Assembly: GCA_030597485.1 (NCBI GenBank)
Contig: JAUVRU010000078.1
Coordinates: 1-7,547 of the forward strand
Source: Anaerolineae bacterium
GTDB lineage: Bacteria > Chloroflexota > Anaerolineae > 4572-78 > NAK82
Direction: 5' to 3'
DNA: 7,547 bases
Position 1 is the first letter of the stretch; every line of letters begins with the position of its first letter. The notes under the pieces were generated by a model that saw nothing but the letters and a program-made list of their open reading frames with translations, made no database searches and was not told the DNA's origin. A program made the position numbers and the translations under genes. Positions 1 through 5,483 of this stretch are shown here, one piece after another.

Positions 1-447
1 ATCACCAGGAGAGGCCGATGAAGGCGTCTCGGTGACCTTGGATGCGGGTGTACCGTGGGCACGGCCCGGCGTCCTGGCAACGGGTTGGTCGGGTGCTGCC
101 GGGTAGGATGTTGCCAGTCCTTCCAGCGGAGTCTCCGGCAGAACCTGTGGCAGCACGTTACCCGAGCCAGGAGACTGGATGACGGCTGGCGTCTTCGTAG
201 GTGTGGGTTGGCCGGGCAGGCCTGGAGTAGAAGAGGGAGATGGCGAGTCGTGCGGTGATTGCAGTGCGACCCGCACAGGGGTGGAGCCGGTCCGGATAAG
301 GTCCCACTGCGCCTGCGTATCCTGGTAGCCCCATACGAGCGTGAGAAGCAGGAGCACAATGGCCGTCCATACGAGGCTGGTGCCCGCTGACGCTGCGTGC
401 TCAAGCCAGTCAAAGTCCTGCCAGAAGCGATGATTGTTCGGCTGCAT
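1..447 (-). CDS. Membrane protein with N-terminal anchor and Pro/Thr/Ser-rich linker (5' part; runs off left edge)
   Basis: An open minus-strand frame runs from an ATG at 447 to base 1 without a stop (149 codons) and continues outside the window. A TAA lies two codons before the ATG, so no longer N terminus is possible. The product begins with a short charged stretch (MQPNNHRFWQDFDWLEH), then one hydrophobic segment at about residues 22-40 (TSLVWTAIVLLLLTLVWG). From about residue 60 it becomes a linker rich in Pro, Ser and Thr, with motifs such as QPTPTKTP. This looks like a single-pass protein with a short inside tail and an extracytoplasmic linker leading to a domain that is not visible. 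Sortases and other surface enzymes of Chloroflexota can have this layout, but nothing here proves one. It is divergent from the LuxR-Kelch gene and has its own promoter at 489-517. The ribosome-binding site is weak (TTGGGG). Confidence 0.72.
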   Translation of the reverse strand, partial: MQPNNHRFWQDFDWLEHAASAGTSLVWTAIVLLLLTLVWGYQDTQAQWDLIRTGSTPVRVALQSPHDSPSPSSTPGLPGQPTPTKTPAVIQSPGSGNVLPQVLPETPLEGLATSYPAAPDQPVARTPGRAHGTPASKVTETPSSASPGD

Positions 448-488
448 CGGTTACCCCAACGTGCTGATCTTGTGTCTGAACGCCTATA

Positions 489-517
489 TGTATACTCATG
501 TGATTACCATTTGTCAA
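489..517 (-). promoter_or_regulatory. Sigma-70-type promoter for the left membrane-protein gene
   Basis: On the minus strand a perfect -35 box TTGACA (512-517) is followed by a 17-bp spacer and a TATACA -10 box (489-494, four of six consensus bases). The expected transcription start is near 482, giving a leader of about 35 nt before the ATG at 447. The -35 box overlaps that of the opposite-facing promoter. Confidence 0.6.
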
Positions 518-539
518 GCAGGGCGAGTCGGCGTAGTAT
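511..539 (+). promoter_or_regulatory. Sigma-70-type promoter for the LuxR-Kelch regulator
   Basis: TTGTCA (511-516, five of six consensus bases), a 17-bp spacer, and TAGTAT (534-539, four of six). Transcription would start near 546, about 26 nt before the ATG at 572, which leaves room for the GGAG ribosome-binding site at 561-564. The -35 box shares bases 512-516 with the -35 box of the minus-strand promoter. Confidence 0.55.
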
Positions 540-571
540 AGCCGTGGCTGTCGCTCACCTGGAGATCCTGA

Positions 572-1882
572 ATGGTTGATGAGCAAACCCCGCTGAGTGA
601 TCGTGAGATCGAGGTCTTGGAGCTGGTTGCCACCGGAGCCAGCAATCAGGATATTGCCCGTCAGCTTTTCATCAGCGTCAACACCGTGAAGGTGCACCTG
701 CGTAACATCTTTGAGAAGCTGGGGGTCCAGTCTCGCACCGAGGCCACACTCTGCGCCATCCGATACGGCCTGGTAGTGGTGGATGAAGCGGAGACGATGG
801 TGCCGGATCTGCCGCAGGACCGTCTTTCGCCTGACTACTGGCCTCCGGCGGCAGCGTGGTGGCAGCGAGTCTATGTGACCAGTGTGCTATTGTTGGCATT
901 GGCCCTTCTGGTGTTGCCCTTGCTGGGACGGGAAGGTGGGTCAGAATCCATTGCGAATCCAATTACCGACCGGCCGGGCGCGGGGAACACTTCTGCATGG
1001 GTAGCGACCTCACGGTGGACGAAGCATGCTGATTTGCCCATGCGACGGACGCGACTCGCGTTGGCTGCCCACAACGGTCACCTGTACGCCATTGGCGGCG
1101 ATTGGGCATCCGGCGTCACTGGCCAGGTCGATGTATATTCCCCTGAAGCGGATGCGTGGTCTGCGCGAGCACCCAAGCCGACAGCCGTGTCCAATATCGG
1201 GGCCGCGGTGGTGGGAGGTCGCATCTACGTGCCAGGGGGTTGCACCAGTCTGACGGGTGTGATGGATCGGATGGAGGTATACGCGCCGGCGGATGATATG
1301 TGGGCGCAGGCTACGCCCCTTCCGATGCCTGTGTGCGCCTATGCCCTGACCGCAGTCGGCCGGCAAGTCTTTGTCATTGGGGGATGGGATGGCCAGCATT
1401 TCACAGACCGGGTGTTCGTGTATGACACGGCGCAGGACACGTGGACAGAACGGTCACCAATCCCATCTGCTCGTGGCTTTGCGGCCGCTGGTGCGGTGGG
1501 GGAGGTGGTCTACGTGATAGGTGGTTACGATGGCGTCGGTGAGCTGGCAGATATGCTCGCGTATGATGTTTCTGCTGATGTCTGGTCGGAGCAATCACCT
1601 ATGACCGTGGGACGTGCGGGTTTGGGCGTTGCGGTGATTGGCGGAGAGGTGTATGCCATTGGGGGGGGCTGGCAGAGCTACCTTGCTACGAATGAGCGGT
1701 ATGACCCCGAGACCAACATGTGGAGTGTGTTTGAGTCGCCCGTGCTGGGCCAGTGGCGCAACCTGGGAGTGGCGGCATTGGACACCGAGATCTACGCGGT
1801 TGGTGGCTGGAACGGGGACTACATGGGGGTGAACCAGGCGTATCGTGCACTGTTCCGCATCATCCTGCCGGTGATGCAGTAG
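572..1882 (+). CDS. Membrane-tethered LuxR-family regulator with six-repeat Kelch propeller
   Basis: A 436-residue protein. Residues 6-65 form a complete GerE/LuxR helix-turn-helix, with LSDREIEVLELVATG, then NQDIARQLFISVNTVKVHL and the IFEKLGV turn. There is no receiver or autoinducer domain. A hydrophobic helix follows at about 100-119 (VYVTSVLLLALALLVLPLLG). The remainder is a Kelch propeller with six repeats, whose Gly-Gly pairs at 175, 222, 270, 317, 364 and 411 are spaced 47-48 residues apart and followed by the usual Tyr and Trp positions (for example VFVYDTAQDTW). Six regular blades suggest a closed propeller. The inferred topology is cytoplasmic DNA-binding domain, one membrane span, and propeller outside, a one-component sensor like ToxR or CadC in plan. 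The ligand is unknown. The start is supported by GGAG 7 nt upstream and a good promoter. It may regulate itself and the divergent gene. Confidence 0.9.
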   Translation: MVDEQTPLSDREIEVLELVATGASNQDIARQLFISVNTVKVHLRNIFEKLGVQSRTEATLCAIRYGLVVVDEAETMVPDLPQDRLSPDYWPPAAAWWQRVYVTSVLLLALALLVLPLLGREGGSESIANPITDRPGAGNTSAWVATSRWTKHADLPMRRTRLALAAHNGHLYAIGGDWASGVTGQVDVYSPEADAWSARAPKPTAVSNIGAAVVGGRIYVPGGCTSLTGVMDRMEVYAPADDMWAQATPLPMPVCAYALTAVGRQVFVIGGWDGQHFTDRVFVYDTAQDTWTERSPIPSARGFAAAGAVGEVVYVIGGYDGVGELADMLAYDVSADVWSEQSPMTVGRAGLGVAVIGGEVYAIGGGWQSYLATNERYDPETNMWSVFESPVLGQWRNLGVAALDTEIYAVGGWNGDYMGVNQAYRALFRIILPVMQ

Positions 1883-1897
1883 TGGCTACAGCGCCGG
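1868..1897. terminator. Hairpin across the convergent stop codons (possible bidirectional terminator)
   Basis: The sequence GCAGTAGTGGCTACAGC (1876-1892) pairs GTAG with CTAC around a TGG loop, with an A/A mismatch and an outer GC/GC pair. Flanking CCGG (1868-1871) and CCGG (1894-1897) can extend it with an internal bulge. The loop is exactly the 3 bp between the two genes, and each TAG stop codon lies in the stem. No U-rich tract follows on either strand, so intrinsic termination is doubtful. Confidence 0.3.
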
Positions 1898-2857
1898 ACT
1901 AACGAGTCTCTTCAACTTGTCCGCCGTCTCGTACCAGGTGATCTGGGACAGTCCCAATTTCCTGCGCAGCCGGTCGGGGTCCATCCCGTCTCTGAAGTCA
2001 CGCACGGCGCACGTCCAGCGCAGCATCTCAAAGGAGACACCATCGGCGAGGCCGGCCCGCTGGGCTACGTCGGTCAAGACATACTCCAGGTTGCGAGCCG
2101 TGCATTCGAAGAGGCTCTTGCGGGGCTGATAGACAGCCAGATAGCGGTCCAGCGTGGGCATCAGTTGGGGCGACAGCGCGATCTTGCGTTCCTTGTGCTG
2201 GTTTCGCGGATTCGCATACCGGACGTAGAGCACCGGTGATGATGGGTTCGAGCGGTCGACGTCGTTGAGGGCGATGCCAACGCATTCGCTCTTCTTGATG
2301 CCTGTTTCCAGCAGTAGATTCGCCAACAGATGTGGGCGTGGATCGGGATGGTCACCCACCGTCATATCGTGTGTCGTTGACAGCAGTCTCTCAACCTGGC
2401 CAGCATAGAGGAATCTGGGCAGCGGTGTTACGATCCGATTGTGGGGGATGGAAGCGGCGGGATCTTGGCCCAACACGCCGCTTTCGTGTAGCCATCCAAA
2501 GAACACCTTGAGCGTTGTCACCCGCCGCCCATAGGTCTTGGGGCTGCAGGGCACGCCTCGATACTCCAGCATCCAGGTGAGGAAGTCGCTCAGTTCCCGG
2601 TTACCGAACTGACGAATGGGCACGTTGAGGCCTCTGTGCTTGCCCAAGAGACGCAAGTCGGCCAGAAAGGCCTTGACGGTGTTCTGCGAGAACCCCTGGC
2701 GTCGCATGTAGCCGTGGAAGGCACCAACAGCGGCGCTCAAGGAGGACTTGCCAGTCAAAGCGCCCATCTCGGCCACGGGTGGGCCTTTCCTACCGCGTAT
2801 GCCCCTCTGGGGAAAGAGAGACAGTTGTTCGGACTTCGGCGGGTAGCTGGCGGCCAT
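1886..2857 (-). CDS. Atypical XerC/D-like tyrosine recombinase with N-terminal clamp-binding motif
   Basis: A 323-residue protein of typical Xer length. Residues 40-130 match the SAM-like core-binding domain (FHGYMRRQGFSQNTVKAFLADLRLLGKH) and 150-320 the catalytic domain. The active site is unusual. The first catalytic Arg region reads TGIKKSE, with Lys188 where TGLRISE is normal. The beta-strand Lys is present (K222, HKERKIAL). HxLRH becomes EMLRW, keeping only R280, and LGH becomes LGL. Tyr309 lies nearer the LGL than the usual nucleophile. Residues 11-15 read QLSLF, an exact match to the beta-clamp binding consensus QL(S/D)LF. The frame extends to an ATG at 3034, but I chose the ATG at 2857: it has a GAAAGGG ribosome-binding site 7 nt upstream, and the promoter at 2895-2923 would start transcripts near 2888. 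It converges on the LuxR-Kelch gene. Strand-exchange activity is uncertain. Confidence 0.85.
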   Translation of the reverse strand: MAASYPPKSEQLSLFPQRGIRGRKGPPVAEMGALTGKSSLSAAVGAFHGYMRRQGFSQNTVKAFLADLRLLGKHRGLNVPIRQFGNRELSDFLTWMLEYRGVPCSPKTYGRRVTTLKVFFGWLHESGVLGQDPAASIPHNRIVTPLPRFLYAGQVERLLSTTHDMTVGDHPDPRPHLLANLLLETGIKKSECVGIALNDVDRSNPSSPVLYVRYANPRNQHKERKIALSPQLMPTLDRYLAVYQPRKSLFECTARNLEYVLTDVAQRAGLADGVSFEMLRWTCAVRDFRDGMDPDRLRRKLGLSQITWYETADKLKRLVSPAL

Positions 2858-2894
2858 CGCATTACCCTTTCGTGTAGACATGATTTTGACATAA

Positions 2895-2923
2895 ATTGTA
2901 CGGCAGGATGATGATCTTGTCAA
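2895..2923 (-). promoter_or_regulatory. Strong sigma-70-type promoter for the tyrosine recombinase
   Basis: On the minus strand a perfect TTGACA (2918-2923), a 17-bp spacer and TACAAT (2895-2900, five of six consensus bases). Predicted start near 2888, which excludes the upstream ATG codons and supports translation from 2857 with a leader of about 30 nt. Confidence 0.7.
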
Positions 2924-3019
2924 TCGTTGAGGAATCTGACCCAAACAGCTCCGCATTGGGGGGGGCGTTCTCCAGTGCGGAGATACCGGTCCGAACGTGT
3001 GAAGTGACTCTGCCCATCT

Positions 3020-3035
3020 CCTGCAGGCTTGCAAG
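3020..3035. repeat. Two abutting 8-bp palindromes upstream of lspA
   Basis: CCTGCAGG (3020-3027) is immediately followed by CTTGCAAG (3028-3035); each is a perfect palindrome sharing a TGCA core. The second contains the proposed -35 box of the lspA promoter. They could be operator half-sites, but short palindromes also arise by chance. Confidence 0.25.
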
Positions 3036-3057
3036 TGTATCCCTCATGATGTACAAT
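3029..3057 (+). promoter_or_regulatory. Sigma-70-type promoter for the lspA operon
   Basis: TTGCAA (3029-3034, four of six consensus bases), a 17-bp spacer and TACAAT (3052-3057, five of six). Predicted start near 3064, giving a leader of about 44 nt before the lspA ATG. Confidence 0.6.
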
Positions 3058-3107
3058 GCTGACCGATGTTGTGTTAGAGGTGAAATCCGAATCTGGCTGC
3101 GTATGGC

Positions 3108-3638
3108 ATGAAACAGGTAACACTTAGACGTGCTATCTCCCTTCTGGCGCTGCTGGCCGTGTCTGCCTTCGTTGTTGCGTTGGACCAGTTGACCAAGATG
3201 TGGGTCGTGAATTCAATGCCGGAAGGGGAGTGGTGGAGTCCCTTGCCAGGTGAAGGGTGGCGTATCCTCCGCGTCACTCACACGACGAATAGCGGAGCCG
3301 CCTTTGGCATGTTTCCCGATCGAGGCGGTGTTTTCATTCTGATCGCCGCGGTGGTGGTGGTAGCTATTGTGTTGTACTCCTGGAAACTGCCAGATGGGGA
3401 ATGGTTAATCCGACTGAGCTTGGGTCTGCAGTTGGGCGGTGCCATGGGCAATCTGCTTGATCGCATTCGCCAGGGGTATGTAACTGATTTCCTTGACCTT
3501 GGCTTCTGGCCTATCTTCAACGTGGCCGATGCCTCCATCCTCATCGGTGTAGGCCTGATCGTCTACTGCCTTTGGCGCGGAGATCATGCGGCAGCTGCCT
3601 CTTCTCTGGCTGTGGCGGATGAGGAGGTGTGGTCTTGA
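3108..3638 (+). CDS. lspA: Lipoprotein signal peptidase (signal peptidase II)
   Basis: A 176-residue multi-pass inner-membrane aspartyl protease that removes the signal peptide from diacylglyceryl-modified prolipoproteins. Family blocks are present in order: D26 in ALDQLTK after the first membrane helix; THTTNSGAAFGMF (about 57-69); a membrane helix at about 76-91; GGAMGNLLDR (110-119); VTDFLDL with catalytic D127; and FNVADASI with catalytic D141. A last helix at about 143-155 is followed by a short Ala-rich cytoplasmic tail. The length is normal. The start is the ATG at 3108, with no good ribosome-binding site; the nearest purine-rich stretch (AGAGGTG, 3076-3082) is too distant. The two-codon reading frame ATG GCA TGA at 3103-3111 overlaps this start. 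The stop TGA overlaps the TTG start of the next small gene, so translational coupling is likely. Conserved partnership with rluD is known from Bacillus and others. Confidence 0.96.
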   Translation: MKQVTLRRAISLLALLAVSAFVVALDQLTKMWVVNSMPEGEWWSPLPGEGWRILRVTHTTNSGAAFGMFPDRGGVFILIAAVVVVAIVLYSWKLPDGEWLIRLSLGLQLGGAMGNLLDRIRQGYVTDFLDLGFWPIFNVADASILIGVGLIVYCLWRGDHAAAASSLAVADEEVWS

Positions 3639-3934
3639 GTCCCTCCGGCTCTGGTCTGGATCAGTCTGGGTCCAGTGCTCTGGAGCAGGTATTCTCGTTT
3701 GCCCGTCGAGGACAAGCCCGCCATGACCGTGGGGCAGCAGCCTTGAGTCAGTGGTTGAGGAGACATCTCTTGTGTTGGGGTGACGCGGAGGTCTATCCGT
3801 CCGAAAGCGGCCGCTCGCTGCGGTGTTTCTTCGCCGCACGGCACGTGCGTAAACGCCAGGGAGTGTATCGCAGGGGGCGGGGGGCGCTCGAGTGCAGCCA
3901 TGCACGCCCGGGGGCGGGTAGTCAGAGCGCTTGA
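3635..3934 (+). CDS. Small unrecognised protein, coupled to lspA (99 aa)
   Basis: I do not recognise this protein. The case for a gene is contextual. A TTG start at 3635 overlaps the lspA stop as TTGA, and a strong ribosome-binding site GAGGAGG (3621-3627) lies 7 nt before it inside the lspA 3' end. The frame stays open to two successive TGA codons (3932-3937). The product is hydrophilic with a Ser/Gly-rich start, a middle part that looks protein-like (LEQVFSFARRGQARHDRGA, then WLRRHLLCWGDAEVYP), three Cys and a basic C-terminal end (RKRQGVYRRGRG). No signal peptide or membrane helix is visible, so it should be cytoplasmic. The final third is coded by very G-rich DNA and is the least convincing part; a frameshift there cannot be excluded. 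It sits between lspA and rluD, whose conserved pairing makes an insert unusual. Confidence 0.5.
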   Translation: MSPSGSGLDQSGSSALEQVFSFARRGQARHDRGAAALSQWLRRHLLCWGDAEVYPSESGRSLRCFFAARHVRKRQGVYRRGRGALECSHARPGAGSQSA

Positions 3935-3949
3935 TGACAAGGAGTGAAC

Positions 3950-4147
3950 GTGCGCGTTTATCCTCGTGACCAGGTTTCCCCGGACGCACGTGGTCTCTGC
4001 CTCTCCGGGCATCTGTCGGCCATCAGTGAGATGGTTCTGCCTCTACGGGTGCAGCCTGACAATCGTCACGCTCTTGTGGCCGCAGATCTCGATCTCCGCG
4101 TTTGTATCTCGCTGCTCGCCACACGACTAATACACGAAGGCAATTGA
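3950..4147 (+). CDS. Small unrecognised protein overlapping the rluD start (65 aa)
   Basis: I do not recognise this protein. It starts at a GTG (3950) preceded by a near-ideal AAGGAG (3939-3944) with 5-nt spacing; another in-frame GTG at 3944 overlaps that site and is less likely. It begins 15 nt after the previous small gene and in the same frame, separated by tandem stops, so the two might derive from one longer gene. The stop TGA (4145-4147) overlaps the TTG start of rluD (4144-4146). The product is mixed charged and hydrophobic (MRVYPRDQVSPDARG; SGHLSAISEMVLPLRVQP; ALVAADLDLRVCISLLATRL), with no export signal, and resembles a small folded domain. The codons look natural for this genome. 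The alternative is that it is only a leader region for rluD. Confidence 0.5.
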   Translation: MRVYPRDQVSPDARGLCLSGHLSAISEMVLPLRVQPDNRHALVAADLDLRVCISLLATRLIHEGN

Positions 4148-5067
4148 AACAGACGGAACGAACACTCCAATTGCAGGTGGACGTGTCCGGCCAACGGCTG
4201 GACCGCTACCTTACGGATGCACTGCCTGGCCTATCCCGCTCGCAGATCCAACGACTGATCCGTGAGGGACAGGTCATCCTGAATGGGCAGGCAGCCAAGC
4301 CCAGCACTCCGGTTGAGTCAGGAATGCTCGTGGTTGTGCATGTCCCCACTTCCCCTGACGACGAGGTGTTGCCTCAGGATATGGCTCTCGACGTCATTTA
4401 CGAGGACGATGACTTGGTGGCGATATCGAAGCCTGCTGGCATGGTGGTGCATCCGGCTCACGGCCATTGGAAAGGAACGCTGGTCAATGCGCTGCTGGCC
4501 CGCTATCCAACGTTGGCAGTCGGAGATGCTGGGCGTCCGGGCATCGTGCATCGCCTTGATCGTGACACGTCGGGTCTCATCGTAGTGGCGCGTACCGACA
4601 AGGCTCTGCAGCACCTGCGAGAGCAGTTCAAGCAGCGCAAAGTCAAGAAGACATACCTGGCGCTGGTGCACGGCCGGCCCCCATCAGCTGACGGTATCGT
4701 CGAGGCACCAGTTGGCCGCAATCCACGCCAGCGCAAGCGAATGGCGGTGTTGGCTGGCGGACGTGCCGCGCGCACCACATTCCACTTGATGGAAGACCTC
4801 AACGAGTACAGCCTTCTGACGGTTTCTCCGGAAACGGGCCGCACGCATCAAATTCGAGTGCACCTGGCCTGGGTGGGCGTGCCGGTCGTGGGGGACCGGG
4901 TGTATGGCCGGCGGCGCAATCATCTGGGGTTGCGGCGCCAGTTCTTGCACGCCTGGCGACTCTCCTTCCAGCGCCCTGGTGGCAAGGGGAGGCTTGATCT
5001 GGAGTCTCCTCTGCCTCCCGATTTGCGGCAAGTGCTGCGGGACCTTGGTAGCCAGCATCCCGGTTAG
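4144..5067 (+). CDS. rluD: 23S rRNA pseudouridine synthase, RluD/RluA family
   Basis: A 307-residue enzyme of normal length that isomerises uridines in 23S rRNA; RluD members modify helix 69 (positions 1911, 1915 and 1917 in E. coli). An S4 RNA-binding domain covers about residues 14-68 (GQRLDRYL, then LSRSQIQRLIREGQVILNG). The catalytic domain shows AISKPAGMVVHPAHGH (93-108), the HRLDRDTSGLIVVART motif with catalytic Asp139, KTYLALVHG (169-177) and GRTHQIRVHLAW (232-243). The family makes the enzyme class firm; assignment to RluD rather than a sister group rests on the S4 domain and on adjacency to lspA, as in Bacillus ylyB. I chose TTG 4144 because it lies just before the S4 domain and overlaps the preceding TGA. 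Its ribosome-binding site (GAAGG, only 3 nt away) is poor, so translation may depend on coupling. A TTG at 4102 would add 14 residues. Confidence 0.93.
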   Translation: MKQTERTLQLQVDVSGQRLDRYLTDALPGLSRSQIQRLIREGQVILNGQAAKPSTPVESGMLVVVHVPTSPDDEVLPQDMALDVIYEDDDLVAISKPAGMVVHPAHGHWKGTLVNALLARYPTLAVGDAGRPGIVHRLDRDTSGLIVVARTDKALQHLREQFKQRKVKKTYLALVHGRPPSADGIVEAPVGRNPRQRKRMAVLAGGRAARTTFHLMEDLNEYSLLTVSPETGRTHQIRVHLAWVGVPVVGDRVYGRRRNHLGLRRQFLHAWRLSFQRPGGKGRLDLESPLPPDLRQVLRDLGSQHPG

Positions 5068-5385
5068 CACAAGACGTTGACGCGATCCCCGTGCCGTGGT
5101 CAGGCCGAACTGTGTTGGACATCGTACCTGGCCGGTGAGAAGTATGCCTGTTCTTCCGCGGCACCAGATGTGCATGGATCTTCTCTCCTCGACAATGGCT
5201 CCGAGGCACGGCTGGACGTAGCGGCGGAAGTGCTCAAGCACGTATCACGGACTGCTCCTGTGTTGTATTCCGGGACTTGCCGCTGCGGAAAAAGAGTCTT
5301 GCCTGTGGAGCTATTTCCTGCGTGTTGCGTCCTTGTGGGCTATAGTGAGTGGCACATATGTTCTATTGGGGAAAGGGAATGACTG
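5068..5385 (+). other. Gene-poor region downstream of rluD
   Basis: Between the rluD stop and the next possible start I see no convincing gene, tRNA or strong terminator. A plus-strand frame beginning with a TTG at 5077 stays open to 5382 (101 codons) and has ordinary-looking codons. Its product is Cys-rich, contains no domain I recognise and lacks a ribosome-binding site. It could be a decayed gene. The last 15 bases hold a purine-rich stretch (GGGGAAAGGGAA) that would serve the ATG at 5386. Confidence 0.4.
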
Positions 5386-5430
5386 ATGCGTGAGGTCAAT
5401 GTTGCCGTTGTGCAGATGGAACCGGCACCC
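5386..5430 (+). pseudogene. Possible 5' remnant of a nitrilase-family (carbon-nitrogen hydrolase) gene
   Basis: The ATG at 5386 has a purine-rich ribosome-binding site (AAAGGGA) 8 nt upstream and encodes MREVNVAVVQMEPA. The core VAVVQMEP closely resembles the first beta strand of nitrilase-superfamily enzymes. After about 14 codons the frame turns into Pro/Arg-rich sequence that resembles nothing in that family, then overlaps the 3' end of the opposite-strand gene. If real, it is a truncated start left after a rearrangement. The match is very short, so chance is a serious alternative. Confidence 0.3.
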
Positions 5431-5483
5431 CATCCGCCCGCTGTCCGATCTGACCGTCCCCATGTACCTGTCGGCGCCACCCG

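Noticed and set aside
158..370. Minus-strand 70-codon frame beginning MDGHCAPASHARMG
   Set aside because: It lies wholly inside the longer minus-strand frame from 447, which has a membrane helix, a linker and a promoter.
2858..3034. N-terminal extension of the tyrosine recombinase from the ATG at 3034
   Set aside because: The extra 59 residues do not resemble the family, and the strong promoter at 2895-2923 lies within them, so transcripts should start downstream.
3405..4012. Minus-strand frames of 194 and 142 codons opposite lspA and the small genes
   Set aside because: They overlap lspA, have shadow-like Arg/Pro/Ser-rich composition, and the plus strand has ribosome-binding sites and start/stop overlaps there.
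4684..5241. Minus-strand frames of 185 and 136 codons opposite rluD
   Set aside because: They are antisense to conserved rluD motifs and show no domain or ribosome-binding site.
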